64,000 bases of DNA from Actinomadura violacea. GTDB lineage: Bacteria; Actinomycetota; Actinomycetes; Streptosporangiales; Streptosporangiaceae. Within the stretch, counting starts at the first letter, position 1; every line of letters begins with the position of its first letter. The stretch is from NCBI RefSeq assembly GCF_017573465.1, contig NZ_JAGEPF010000022.1:1-64000 (forward strand). The letters are read 5' to 3'. Both the position numbers and the translations under genes were made by a program. A model generated the notes under the pieces. That model saw only the letters and a list, made by a program, of their open reading frames with translations. It made no database searches and had not been told where the DNA came from. This document shows, in pieces, positions 1 through 7,480 of the stretch.

Positions 1-9
1 GGGTTGGTC

Positions 10-127
10 GTTCGGTGGTTTTGGCGGAGGGGAAACACCCGGTCCCATTCCGAACCCGGAAGTTAAGCCCTCCAGCGCCGATGGTACTGCATGGGAGACT
101 GTGTGGGAGAGTAGGACACCGCCGGAC
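10..127 (+). rRNA. rrf: 5S ribosomal RNA
   Basis: About 118 bases with typical 5S landmarks: a 5' arm near 10-19 that pairs with the 3' arm ending GCCGGAC near 121-127, the loop motif CCCATTCCGAACCCGGAAGT around 44-63, and the conserved GGGAGAGTAGGACACCGCC block near 105-123. It is the last gene of an rRNA operon; 16S and 23S would lie to the left of the window. Exact ends are estimated from pairing. Confidence 0.93.
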
Positions 128-135
128 ATTTTTTG

Positions 136-175
136 GTCGAGGGTCGCACCCTGTTTTCGGGGGGCGGCCCTCGAC
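136..175 (+). terminator. rRNA operon hairpin terminator
   Basis: The arms at 136-147 (GTCGAGGGTCGC) and 164-175 (GCGGCCCTCGAC) pair over 12 bases with one G-T wobble. A run of six Ts (129-134) sits just before the stem, right after the 5S 3' end. The position fits termination or processing of the rRNA transcript. Confidence 0.7.
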
Positions 176-233
176 GCATGTCATGGGTCTGCCGAAGTAG
201 GCTGCAAGAGTCCATGAACCACCATCAAGAACA

Positions 234-2702
234 GTGACGGACGTGATGAGCGCGGAAGAGGACGGCCGCAGCGACGACAACCGCGGGCGGCGGGGGAAGA
301 ACGGCGGGCGCGGGGCGCCCGGCGCTCGTGGGGGCAACGGCGGATCCGGTGCGCGCGGGAGCGGCGGTCCTCGCGGATCCGCGCCTCGCAACGGCGGCCC
401 GAAGGCCGGCCGGGGGCGTCCGGGCGGCGGCGGTGGTGGCTGGAAGGGCCGCGACGGCGGGGGCCGGCGCGACGATCGGCCGTCCGGCCGCCCGTTCCAG
501 GGGAACGACGACCGTCGCGGTGGCGAGGGGAACTCCCGCGACCGTCGCGATGACCGGTCCGGAAGCGGCCGCGGCGGCGAGAACCGCTTCGGCGGCCCGC
601 GCGGTGCCGGTGGCGAACGGCGGAACGCGGGGCCCCGTGATGAGCGGCGCTCCGGCGCGCCCGGCGGTCCGCGCGGCGGCAAGCCCGGCCAGCGCGGCCC
701 CCGTACGGGTCCGGGCGCTGGCGGCGGCCGTTTCGGTGGCAGTCAGGGCCCGCGTGGCGAGGCTCGCGAAGAGCGCTTCGGCGGCCCCCGGGGGGAGCGC
801 CGCGATGGCGGCTTCGGTGGTCCGCGCGGTGAGCGACGCGACGACCGTCAGGGCGGCCCGCGTGGCGGTGGCCAGCGTCCGAGCGGAGAGGCGCGCCAAG
901 GTCGCTTCGACGGCCGCAGAGGCGAACGCCGCGAGGGCGGCTTCGGTGGTCCGCGCGGTGAACGCCGTGAGGGCGGGTTCGGTGGTCCGCGCGGTGAGCG
1001 GCGTGAAGGTGGGTCTGGCGGCCCGCGCGGCGAACGCCGTGAAGGTGGTTTCGGCGGTCCTCGTGGTGAGCGGCGTGAGGGCGGCTTTGGTGGCCCGCGC
1101 GGTGAACGCCGTGAGGGTGGATCCGGCGGTCCTCGTGGTGAGCGGCGTGAAGGTGGCTTTGGTGGTCCGCGCGGTGAACGTCGCGAGGGCGGCTTCGCTG
1201 GGCCGCGTGGTGAGCGGCGTGAAGGTGGGTCTGGCGGCCCGCGTGGTGAGCGCCGTGAGGGTGGCTTCGGTGGTTCTCGCGGTCAGCGTCGCGAGGGCGG
1301 CTTCGGCGGTCCTCGTGGTGAGCGGCGTGAAGGTGGGTCTGGCGGTCCCCGCGGCGAACGGCGTGGAGGCGGCTTCGGCGGTCCCCGTGGTGAGCGTCGC
1401 GAGGGCGGCTTTGGTGGGCCGCGTGGTGAGCGGCGTGAGGGTGGCGGTGGGCGGCCTGGTGGGCCTCGCGAGTCCCGGCCCGGTGGCCGGCAGGGCGAGC
1501 GCCGGTTCCAGGACCGCGACGAGCGGGGCGGACGGCCCGGTGGGCGCCGGTTCGAGGGCGACCGGGAACGGCCGCGCGGACAGCGCGACGGCGGATACCG
1601 CGGTCGCGGACCCGGGCGTCCCGAGGCGGCCGAGCGTGAGCGTCCGGCGCCCAAGCACGACGATCCGCTGCTGCCCGACGACGTCACCGGCGAGGAGCTG
1701 GACGAAGAGGCGCGCGCCGAGCTGCGGACGCTGCCGAAGGACCTCGCGGAGCGCGTGGCGCGCCATCTGGTGATGGCGGGCCGGCTGTCGGAGGACGAGC
1801 CGGAGCAGGCGTACAAGCACGCCCGCGCGGCGCGTCGGCTCGCGTCCCGGGTCGGAATCGTCCGGGAGGCCGCCGGGATCGCCGCGTACCAGACGGGCGA
1901 CTGGGCGGAGGCGCTCGCCGAACTGCGGGCGGCCCGCAGGCTCGGCGCGGGCGACGACTCGTACCTGCCCGTCATGGCCGACTGCGAGCGCGGGCTCGGA
2001 CGCCCCGAGCGCGCCCTCGACGTGATCAAGTCGCCGGAGGCGGACCGGCTCGACCCGATGGGCCGGGTGGAGCTGCGGATCGTGGAGTCGGGCGTGCGCC
2101 GTGACCTCGGCCAGTACGACGCGGCCGTGGTGACGCTGCAGATCCCCGAGCTTCGCGACCGGCGGCTGAGGCCCTGGTCGGCGCGGCTCTTCTACGCCTA
2201 CGCCGACGCGCTCGCGGAGGCGGGGCGCGGCGAGGAGGCGTCCGACTGGTTCGCCCGCGCGGCCGCCGCGGACCGCGACGGCGAGACCGACGCGGCCGAA
2301 CGGTACGCGGAGATCGAAGGGCTCCACATCCTCGACACCGAGGAAGGGGACGAGGAGGAGACCGCCGAGGAGACCGAGGCCGCGGCCACGGAGCAGGCAG
2401 AGGGCGAGGCCGCGGAGCCGGCCGTGGAGGAGGTCGTCCCGGAGGCGGAGGACGCCACCGAGGAGGCCGTCGACGAGGCGGTGGCGGAGGAGCCGGAGGA
2501 CGCCGGCGTGCCGGAGATCGTCACGGCGACGGACATCCAGTTCAAGCCCGCCGACCCGGAGATCCTGGAGCCGGCTCCGGACGAGGTTCCCGAGGCGCCC
2601 GCGGTGTTCCTCGAGCCCAAGACGGTCGAGCCCGACCAGGGCGTCGCGGAGTCCGAGCCTGAGGCGCCGGGCGACGACGGCGAGCCGGAAACGGGCGCGT
2701 GA
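234..2702 (+). CDS. RGG-repeat / TPR / acidic-tail protein
   Basis: 822 residues in three zones of opposite charge. Residues 1-475 are Gly/Arg-rich with many RGG-like steps and hold 14 exact-length 12-residue repeats (residues 235-402). Residues about 485-695 are helical and TPR-like (for example AYQTGDWAEALAELRAARRL). The last 125 residues are Glu/Ala-rich and strongly acidic. RGG domains commonly bind RNA, and the gene sits directly after an rRNA operon, so an RNA or ribosome-linked role is possible but unproven. GTG 234 is the longest start; ATG 246 is an alternative, and neither has a strong ribosome site. Long open frames exist in other frames and on the other strand, but the TPR core and third-position GC pattern favour this one. 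Confidence 0.85.
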   Translation: MTDVMSAEEDGRSDDNRGRRGKNGGRGAPGARGGNGGSGARGSGGPRGSAPRNGGPKAGRGRPGGGGGGWKGRDGGGRRDDRPSGRPFQGNDDRRGGEGNSRDRRDDRSGSGRGGENRFGGPRGAGGERRNAGPRDERRSGAPGGPRGGKPGQRGPRTGPGAGGGRFGGSQGPRGEAREERFGGPRGERRDGGFGGPRGERRDDRQGGPRGGGQRPSGEARQGRFDGRRGERREGGFGGPRGERREGGFGGPRGERREGGSGGPRGERREGGFGGPRGERREGGFGGPRGERREGGSGGPRGERREGGFGGPRGERREGGFAGPRGERREGGSGGPRGERREGGFGGSRGQRREGGFGGPRGERREGGSGGPRGERRGGGFGGPRGERREGGFGGPRGERREGGGGRPGGPRESRPGGRQGERRFQDRDERGGRPGGRRFEGDRERPRGQRDGGYRGRGPGRPEAAERERPAPKHDDPLLPDDVTGEELDEEARAELRTLPKDLAERVARHLVMAGRLSEDEPEQAYKHARAARRLASRVGIVREAAGIAAYQTGDWAEALAELRAARRLGAGDDSYLPVMADCERGLGRPERALDVIKSPEADRLDPMGRVELRIVESGVRRDLGQYDAAVVTLQIPELRDRRLRPWSARLFYAYADALAEAGRGEEASDWFARAAAADRDGETDAAERYAEIEGLHILDTEEGDEEETAEETEAAATEQAEGEAAEPAVEEVVPEAEDATEEAVDEAVAEEPEDAGVPEIVTATDIQFKPADPEILEPAPDEVPEAPAVFLEPKTVEPDQGVAESEPEAPGDDGEPETGA
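936..1439 (+). repeat. 14 x 36-bp in-frame tandem repeat
   Basis: 504 bases, exactly 14 units of 36, each encoding GG(F/S)GGPRGERRE with silent differences and a few substitutions. The third residue follows Phe-Phe-Ser four times and then Phe-Phe, so there is a 108-bp higher-order period. Degenerate copies precede it near 775-845. Confidence 0.9.
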
Positions 2703-2710
2703 CCTGCTGA

Positions 2711-2756
2711 GTCGTGTTTCCGGACGCACCGGGGACGGTGCGTCCGGAAACACGAC
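2711..2756 (+). terminator. 20-bp perfect hairpin
   Basis: Arms at 2711-2730 and 2737-2756 are perfect inverted copies (20 bp, starting GTCGTGTTTCCGG) around a 6-base loop. It begins 8 bases after the stop of the RGG/TPR gene. There is no following T run, as is common for actinobacterial terminators. Confidence 0.75.
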
Positions 2757-2835
2757 CCGGTCCGCCAGGCCGGCAGAAATGCCGGAAAGAACGGAAGAAT
2801 GATCTTTCGGCGGGTTTCGGGTTAGGCTGTGCCGC

Positions 2836-3639
2836 ATGACCGCCGGTGAGGAAGAGGCCGCGCCCAAGGGCATCGACGTCGCGACCCCGCACATCGCGCG
2901 GATCTACGACTACTGGCTCGGCGGCAAGGACAACTTCGCCTCCGACCGGGCCGCCGCCGAGCAGGTGATGCTCGCGACGCCGACGATCAAGCCGGGCGTC
3001 ACCGCGAACCGGGCGTTCCTGAGCCGCGCGGTGCGGTCGATGGTCGGGGAGGGCGTCACTCAGTTCCTCGACATCGGCACGGGCATCCCCACCGCGAACA
3101 ACACGCACATGGTCGCGCAGGCCGCCGCCCCGGAGAGCCGGGTCGTGTACGCCGACAACGACCCGATCGTGCTCGCGCACGCGCGGGCCCTGCTGTCCGG
3201 AGTGACCGCGCCGACCTCGTTCGTCGACGCCGACCTGCGCGACACCGGCCGGATCCTGGAGGAGGCCGCGGGGCTGCTCGACTTCGAGCGCCCGGTGGGC
3301 CTGCTGCTGATCGCGGTGCTGCACTGCATCCCGGACGACGACGATCCGCAGGGCCTCATCGGCACGCTGCTCGACGCCCTCGCGCCCGGCAGCTTCCTCG
3401 CCATCACGCATCCCGGTATCGACCAGCTGCCCGAGCGGATGTCGGCCGCGGAGGACGCGCTCACCAAGGCGATGGGCTTCCGCGTGACGTTCCGCACCCG
3501 TGACGGCGTCGAGGCGTTCTTCTCCGGGCTCGACCTGCTCGAGCCCGGCGTCGTCCCCGTGCAGGACTGGCGGCCAGACGCGGACGCGACGCCGTCCGCC
3601 ACGACCGGCATGTGGGGCGGCGTGGCCCGCAAGAAGTGA
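2836..3639 (+). CDS. SAM-dependent methyltransferase, DUF574 type
   Basis: 267 residues of the DUF574/Methyltransf_19 family, which is abundant in filamentous actinobacteria. The N-terminus carries the family signature RIYDYWLGGKDNF (residues about 16-28). The SAM-binding motif I is DIGTGIPT (about 76-83), and an acidic residue at YADND follows the next strand. Substrates of this family are mostly unknown. A TAGGCT -10-like hexamer at 2823-2828 lies only 7 bases before ATG 2836, so the message may be leaderless. It is a single gene between two terminator-like or convergent junctions. Confidence 0.9.
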   Translation: MTAGEEEAAPKGIDVATPHIARIYDYWLGGKDNFASDRAAAEQVMLATPTIKPGVTANRAFLSRAVRSMVGEGVTQFLDIGTGIPTANNTHMVAQAAAPESRVVYADNDPIVLAHARALLSGVTAPTSFVDADLRDTGRILEEAAGLLDFERPVGLLLIAVLHCIPDDDDPQGLIGTLLDALAPGSFLAITHPGIDQLPERMSAAEDALTKAMGFRVTFRTRDGVEAFFSGLDLLEPGVVPVQDWRPDADATPSATTGMWGGVARKK

Positions 3640-3662
3640 GCGCCCGCGAGCCTTGAGCGGGG

Positions 3663-4493
3663 TCAGCGGGTGAGGAACGCGCCAATCTCGCGGGCCACGG
3701 TCTCGGGTTCGTCAAGCATCGACAGGACGTAGGCGCCGGGCACCTCGGCGTACCGGCCGGCGGGCAGCAGTTCGGCGAGGCGGCGGCCGTGCTCGGGCGG
3801 CATCACCCGGTTGTCGGGCGACCAGAGGACGAGCGCCGGGCCGGTGAATCCGCGCAGCGCCTCGGTGTCGCGGACGAGTTCGGACTCGACGAGCGGGGTG
3901 CGGCAGTACGCCTGCAGGTCGCGAACGACGCCGCGGTCGCGCAGCACCGGTTCCGTCCAGCGGCGGACGAGGTCGTCCGGGACGGGCCGGCGGGCCATCT
4001 GCCCGAACAGGAGGGGGAGCCGCCGGAGGCGGGCGATGCGCAGCTGCCGGGCGACCAGGCGGAACGCGCCGGGGACCCGTTTGGCGATCTTCAGCATCCG
4101 GCCGGGCAGTCCGGGCGGGAAGTTGCCGAACGCCTCGCACGGCAGGACGACGAGCCGGGAGACCCGCTGGTCGAGGCCGTGCGCGGTGAGGAACAGCGCG
4201 CCGCCCCAGTCGGCGTGGACGAGCGTGACGTCCCGCAGGTCGAGGGCGTCGAGGAGGTCGGCGACGATGCGGACCTGCCCGCGCAGCGTGAGGTCCGCCC
4301 CATCCTTCATCGGGCGGCGGTGCGCGCCGAGCGGCAGGACGGGCCGCAGGTAGGTGAAGCCCTCCGGGAGGAGCGGCAGCACGCGGTCCCAGAGGGTGTG
4401 GTCCATCAGCAGGCCGTGCAGCAGCACGACCGGCGGGCCGGAGCCGGTCTCGTCGTACTCGATGACTCCGGCGGACACCTCGACGTGCTTCAC
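3663..4493 (-). CDS. alpha/beta hydrolase with Asp nucleophile position
   Basis: 276 residues of the alpha/beta-hydrolase fold. The oxyanion-hole motif LLHG is near residue 24. The nucleophile elbow reads HADWGG, with Asp where esterases have Ser, as in haloalkane dehalogenases and epoxide hydrolases (HDWGG). The acid-loop region SPDNRVMP is near residue 225. The usual catalytic His near the C-terminus is not visible: the segment reads VPGAYVLSMLDEPE, with Tyr where GH is expected. It is divergent from a TetR gene across a 45-bp gap holding a near-perfect palindrome, so it is probably that regulator's target. Substrate unknown. Confidence 0.85.
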   Translation of the reverse strand: MKHVEVSAGVIEYDETGSGPPVVLLHGLLMDHTLWDRVLPLLPEGFTYLRPVLPLGAHRRPMKDGADLTLRGQVRIVADLLDALDLRDVTLVHADWGGALFLTAHGLDQRVSRLVVLPCEAFGNFPPGLPGRMLKIAKRVPGAFRLVARQLRIARLRRLPLLFGQMARRPVPDDLVRRWTEPVLRDRGVVRDLQAYCRTPLVESELVRDTEALRGFTGPALVLWSPDNRVMPPEHGRRLAELLPAGRYAEVPGAYVLSMLDEPETVAREIGAFLTR

Positions 4494-4506
4494 CGCGGCC
4501 TCCCAC

Positions 4507-4536
4507 TAGAACGATCTCTCTAGAGAGACCGTTCTA
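4507..4536. promoter_or_regulatory. 30-bp palindromic operator of the TetR pair
   Basis: The outer arms are TAGAACG / CGTTCTA and the centre is TCTCTCTAGAGAGA, with symmetry axis at 4521/4522. Only one base pair of the 15 is mismatched. It fills the gap between the divergent hydrolase and TetR genes, the expected place for an autoregulatory TetR operator. Confidence 0.8.
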
Positions 4537-4538
4537 TC

Positions 4539-5147
4539 ATGTGGGTCATGCGCACCGATGAGCGGATCACGCTGGCGATGGCCGAGCTGCTGCGCAGGCA
4601 GGGGTACGCGGCGACGGGCGTCAACCAGCTCGCCCGGGCGGCGGACGCGCCGACCGGCTCGATCTACCACCACTTCAAGGGCGGGAAGCGGGAGGTCGCG
4701 GAGGCCGCGCTGCGCAGCACCGGCGCCGCCTACATCCGGTTGCTGCCGCTGCTGCTCGACCCTTATGAGGATCTGGTGGAGGGCATCGAGGCGGCGTTCG
4801 CGGCGGCGGGCGAGGACATGCGCGGCACCGGCTGGGCGAACATGTGCCCCGTCGGCACCGTGACGGGCGAGGTCGCCGACGTCGAGCCGCGGCTGCGGGA
4901 GGTGGCCGGCGAGGTGATGGCGGGCTGGATCGAGGAGGGGACCCGCTACCTGGCGGGGCGCGGGCTGTCCGAACCCGGCGCGCGCAGCGCGATGTACGCG
5001 CTGCTCGCCGCGCTGGAGGGCGCGTTCATCCTGGCCCGCGGCCTGCGTTCGGTGGAGCCGTTCGCGGCGGCCGGACGGTCGGTCGCGGCCTACGTCGCGG
5101 CGCTGGGCGATCGGGCGGCGGAGCCGGGCGGGGCAATTATTCGATAG
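4539..5147 (+). CDS. TetR/AcrR family regulator (LmrA/YxaF-like)
   Basis: 202 residues. The N-terminal HTH runs over about residues 5-50 (ITLAMAELLRRQGYAATGVNQLA, then SIYHHFKGGKREV). The C-terminal ligand domain resembles the LmrA/YxaF group (CPVGTVTGEVADVEPRLREV). ATG 4539 lies only 2 bases past the palindrome; ATG 4548 is an equally good start. Bound repressor would block both its own and the hydrolase promoter. Effector unknown. Confidence 0.88.
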   Translation: MWVMRTDERITLAMAELLRRQGYAATGVNQLARAADAPTGSIYHHFKGGKREVAEAALRSTGAAYIRLLPLLLDPYEDLVEGIEAAFAAAGEDMRGTGWANMCPVGTVTGEVADVEPRLREVAGEVMAGWIEEGTRYLAGRGLSEPGARSAMYALLAALEGAFILARGLRSVEPFAAAGRSVAAYVAALGDRAAEPGGAIIR

Positions 5148-5213
5148 TGTGTCAATAACTCTGCTGCGCGGCCCGTGCGAGGCCGCGTCCGGTGCGACGG
5201 AAGGGCCCGCGAC

Positions 5214-6074
5214 ATGGCCGACGACAGCATGTCCGACTTCACCCGCGGGACGTTCGCGCACGGCGGCGCGTCCCACCGGGTGTTCCGGTCGGGGACCGGG
5301 CCCGCCGTCATCGTGATGGCGGAGATCCCGGGCATCACCCCGAAGGTGCTCGCGTTCGCCCGCCGCGTCCGCGACCTGGGCCTCACCGCCGTGCTGCCCG
5401 ACCTGTTCGGGACGGCCGGACGCGACCCCGACCCCGCCGCGCACGGGTGGACCGGCACGATCGGCTACGGCGTCCGCGCCATGGCGCCGCTCTGCGTCCG
5501 GCGCGAGTTCACCAAGCTCGCGACGGGGAAGACCTCGCCGATCGTGACGTGGCTGCGCGCCCTGGCCGCGCACGAGCACGCCGAATGCGGCGGTCCGGGC
5601 GTCGGCGCCGTCGGCATGTGCTTCACCGGCGGCTTCGCGCTGGCGATGGCCGCCGACGACCGGCTCCTCGCGGCCGTGCTGTCCCAGCCGTCGATGCCGC
5701 TGCCGGTCACCCGGGCGCAGCGCGGCTCGATCGACATCTCGCCGGCCGACCTCGCCGCCGTCAAGCGCCGCGGCGCGGACGACCTGCGGGTGCTGGGCCT
5801 GCGGTTCCGCGGCGACCGGCTCGTCCCCGGCGAACGCTTCGACTTCCTGCGCCGCCAGCTCGGCGACGCGTTCGTCGCCGTCGAACTCGATGACTCGGCG
5901 GCGAATCCGGACGGCCTGCTGAGGCCGCACTCCGTCCTCACCGAGCACCTCATCGACGAGCCGGGCCAGCCCACGCGCGACGCGCTGGATCAGGTCCTCG
6001 AACTGCTGCGCTCCCGCCTGCTCCAGCCGGAGGACGGCGGCCCGTCCGCCGCGGAGACGGCCCAGGTGCCGTAG
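5214..6074 (+). CDS. dienelactone hydrolase family protein
   Basis: 286 residues. Dienelactone hydrolases use a Cys nucleophile in GxCxGG; here the elbow reads GMCFTGG. The N-terminal half has the family PGITPKVLAFARRVRDLG segment and the acid/His loops follow in the C-terminal third (for example FRGDRLVPGERF and RPHSVLTEHLI). ATG 5214 is chosen because GGAAGGG (5199-5205) lies 8 bases upstream; the frame is open back to 5175. It may be read from the TetR promoter region (66-bp gap). Substrate unknown, probably a lactone or ester. Confidence 0.87.
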   Translation: MADDSMSDFTRGTFAHGGASHRVFRSGTGPAVIVMAEIPGITPKVLAFARRVRDLGLTAVLPDLFGTAGRDPDPAAHGWTGTIGYGVRAMAPLCVRREFTKLATGKTSPIVTWLRALAAHEHAECGGPGVGAVGMCFTGGFALAMAADDRLLAAVLSQPSMPLPVTRAQRGSIDISPADLAAVKRRGADDLRVLGLRFRGDRLVPGERFDFLRRQLGDAFVAVELDDSAANPDGLLRPHSVLTEHLIDEPGQPTRDALDQVLELLRSRLLQPEDGGPSAAETAQVP

Positions 6075-6080
6075 CGCGGC

Positions 6081-7016
6081 TCAGGCGTGCCGGTCCAGGG
6101 CGTGCATGATGCCCGCGACGTTGTTGGCCGGGCTGTTGAGGACGTCGTACTTGGCGGCCAGCTCGGGATCGAGGTCGGCGCTGTTGATGGCGTAGCGGTC
6201 CCTGGTGCGCTCCACCACCATCGCGACGGCGTGGTCGAGTTCGAGGCCCTGGTCCCGCGCGTCGCGGACCGCGTCGACCCACACGCGCAGCTCCTCGGCG
6301 GAGCGTTCCAGCGTGTCCTCGACCTCCGTCACCGGGCCGTAGTGCGCGAACAGCAGCCGCTGCGGGCCGAGGTCGCGGAACTTGCCGAGCGAGGCCAGCG
6401 CGGTGTCCAGGTCGAAGTCCGGCGGCGGGGTCGCGGGCCGGACGTCCGCCGTCTCGGGGATGTAGATGCCGGCCGCGTCGCCCACGTACAGGTCGCCGGT
6501 GCCGGAGTCGACGAGGCCGACGTGGTGCTTGGCGTGGCCGGGGGAGTAGTACGACTCCAGCCGCCGTCCGCCGCCGAGGTCGATGACGCCGGTGTCCTCG
6601 ACGGCGCGGATGCGCGCGGAGTCGGTCGGCTTCAGCTCGCCGAACAGGGTGTCGAGGGCGTCGCCCCACACCATGCGGGCGCTGCGCATCAGGCGGGACG
6701 GGTCGGCGAGGTGCCGGGCGCCCTTCTCGTGCACGACGATCTCGGCCTGCGGGTACAGCGCGGCGATGTCGCCGACGCCGCCCGCGTGGTCGAGGTGGAT
6801 GTGGGTGACCACCACGCTCGCGAGGTCGTCCGCGCCGACGCCGAGCTCGTCGAGCGCCCGCCGCACGATGGGCGCCGAGCCGGCGGTGCCCGGCTCGATC
6901 AGGCACGGCCGGTCGGCGAGGACGAGATACGCGGCCGTGATGCCCGAATGGCCCGCCAGGAGGGTGTCGATCTCGTAGACGTCTCCGCCGAGCGGCGTGA
7001 TGTTCGAGGAGTCCAT
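6081..7016 (-). CDS. MBL-fold metallo-hydrolase
   Basis: 311 residues with the complete metallo-beta-lactamase motif THIHLDHAGG (HxHxDH), a second-metal His in SPGHAKHH, the Asp in YVGDAAG, and a late His in FAHYGP. The C-terminal region is helical (RSAEELRVWVDAVRDAR), as in glyoxalase II-like hydrolases. ATG 7016 is used; the frame runs upstream only as a shadow of the NUDIX gene. It is the last gene of a DUF1015-NUDIX-MBL run and converges on the dienelactone hydrolase with a 6-bp gap. Substrate not predictable. Confidence 0.88.
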   Translation of the reverse strand: MDSSNITPLGGDVYEIDTLLAGHSGITAAYLVLADRPCLIEPGTAGSAPIVRRALDELGVGADDLASVVVTHIHLDHAGGVGDIAALYPQAEIVVHEKGARHLADPSRLMRSARMVWGDALDTLFGELKPTDSARIRAVEDTGVIDLGGGRRLESYYSPGHAKHHVGLVDSGTGDLYVGDAAGIYIPETADVRPATPPPDFDLDTALASLGKFRDLGPQRLLFAHYGPVTEVEDTLERSAEELRVWVDAVRDARDQGLELDHAVAMVVERTRDRYAINSADLDPELAAKYDVLNSPANNVAGIMHALDRHA

Positions 7017-7075
7017 GCGCAGATCATCGCCCCCGGCCGCCGCGTCCGGCCACCCCGGGGCGGCCGGAGGGCGGG

Positions 7076-7480
7076 TCAGCTCAGCCGGCCCGCCGCGTGC
7101 AGGTCGTCGAAGATCAGCTGGTCGACCGGCGACACCCGGTCGCGGTCGGCGTACCCGAGCCAGGCGACCTCCTCGATCTCGCTGCTCGGCGCGGGCGTGC
7201 CGGTGTGCTCGGCGGTGTAGCAGGTCATCCGGACGGTGACGCCGCCCGCGTGCCCGTGCGCCTGCGCCTCCCACGTGCCGAGGTGGGCGGCCGTCTCCGG
7301 CAGGACGTCGACGGTCAGCTCCTCCTTGACCTCCCGGGCCAGCGTCTGCGCGTCGGACTCGCCGGCCTCGCGCTTCCCGCCGGGCAGGTAGTAGACGTCC
7401 TTCCCGCGCGAGCGGGTGCTCAGGATGCGGCCGCCGTCCAGCAGGATCCAGGCGATCTTGTCGATGGTGCGGTCGGTCAT
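7076..7480 (-). CDS. NUDIX hydrolase
   Basis: 134 residues with a full Nudix box, starting GGKREAGES and ending REVKEEL (residues about 34-55). These enzymes cleave nucleoside diphosphates linked to another moiety. The surrounding strands (WILLDGGRILSTRSRGKDVYYLPGG) fit small housecleaning members. Its ATG overlaps the TGA of the upstream DUF1015 gene (bases 7477-7480), so it is translationally coupled. Substrate unknown. Confidence 0.92.
   Translation of the reverse strand: MTDRTIDKIAWILLDGGRILSTRSRGKDVYYLPGGKREAGESDAQTLAREVKEELTVDVLPETAAHLGTWEAQAHGHAGGVTVRMTCYTAEHTGTPAPSSEIEEVAWLGYADRDRVSPVDQLIFDDLHAAGRLS

Noticed and set aside
936..1439. CRISPR-like array
   Set aside because: The 36-bp units are contiguous, in frame and without spacers; they are a coding tandem repeat.
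225..2894. 889-codon minus-strand open frame across the RGG-repeat gene
   Set aside because: It arises from lack of stops in GC-rich repeats; its product is low-complexity (Thr/Ala) with no domain, and the plus-strand frame has a real TPR core.
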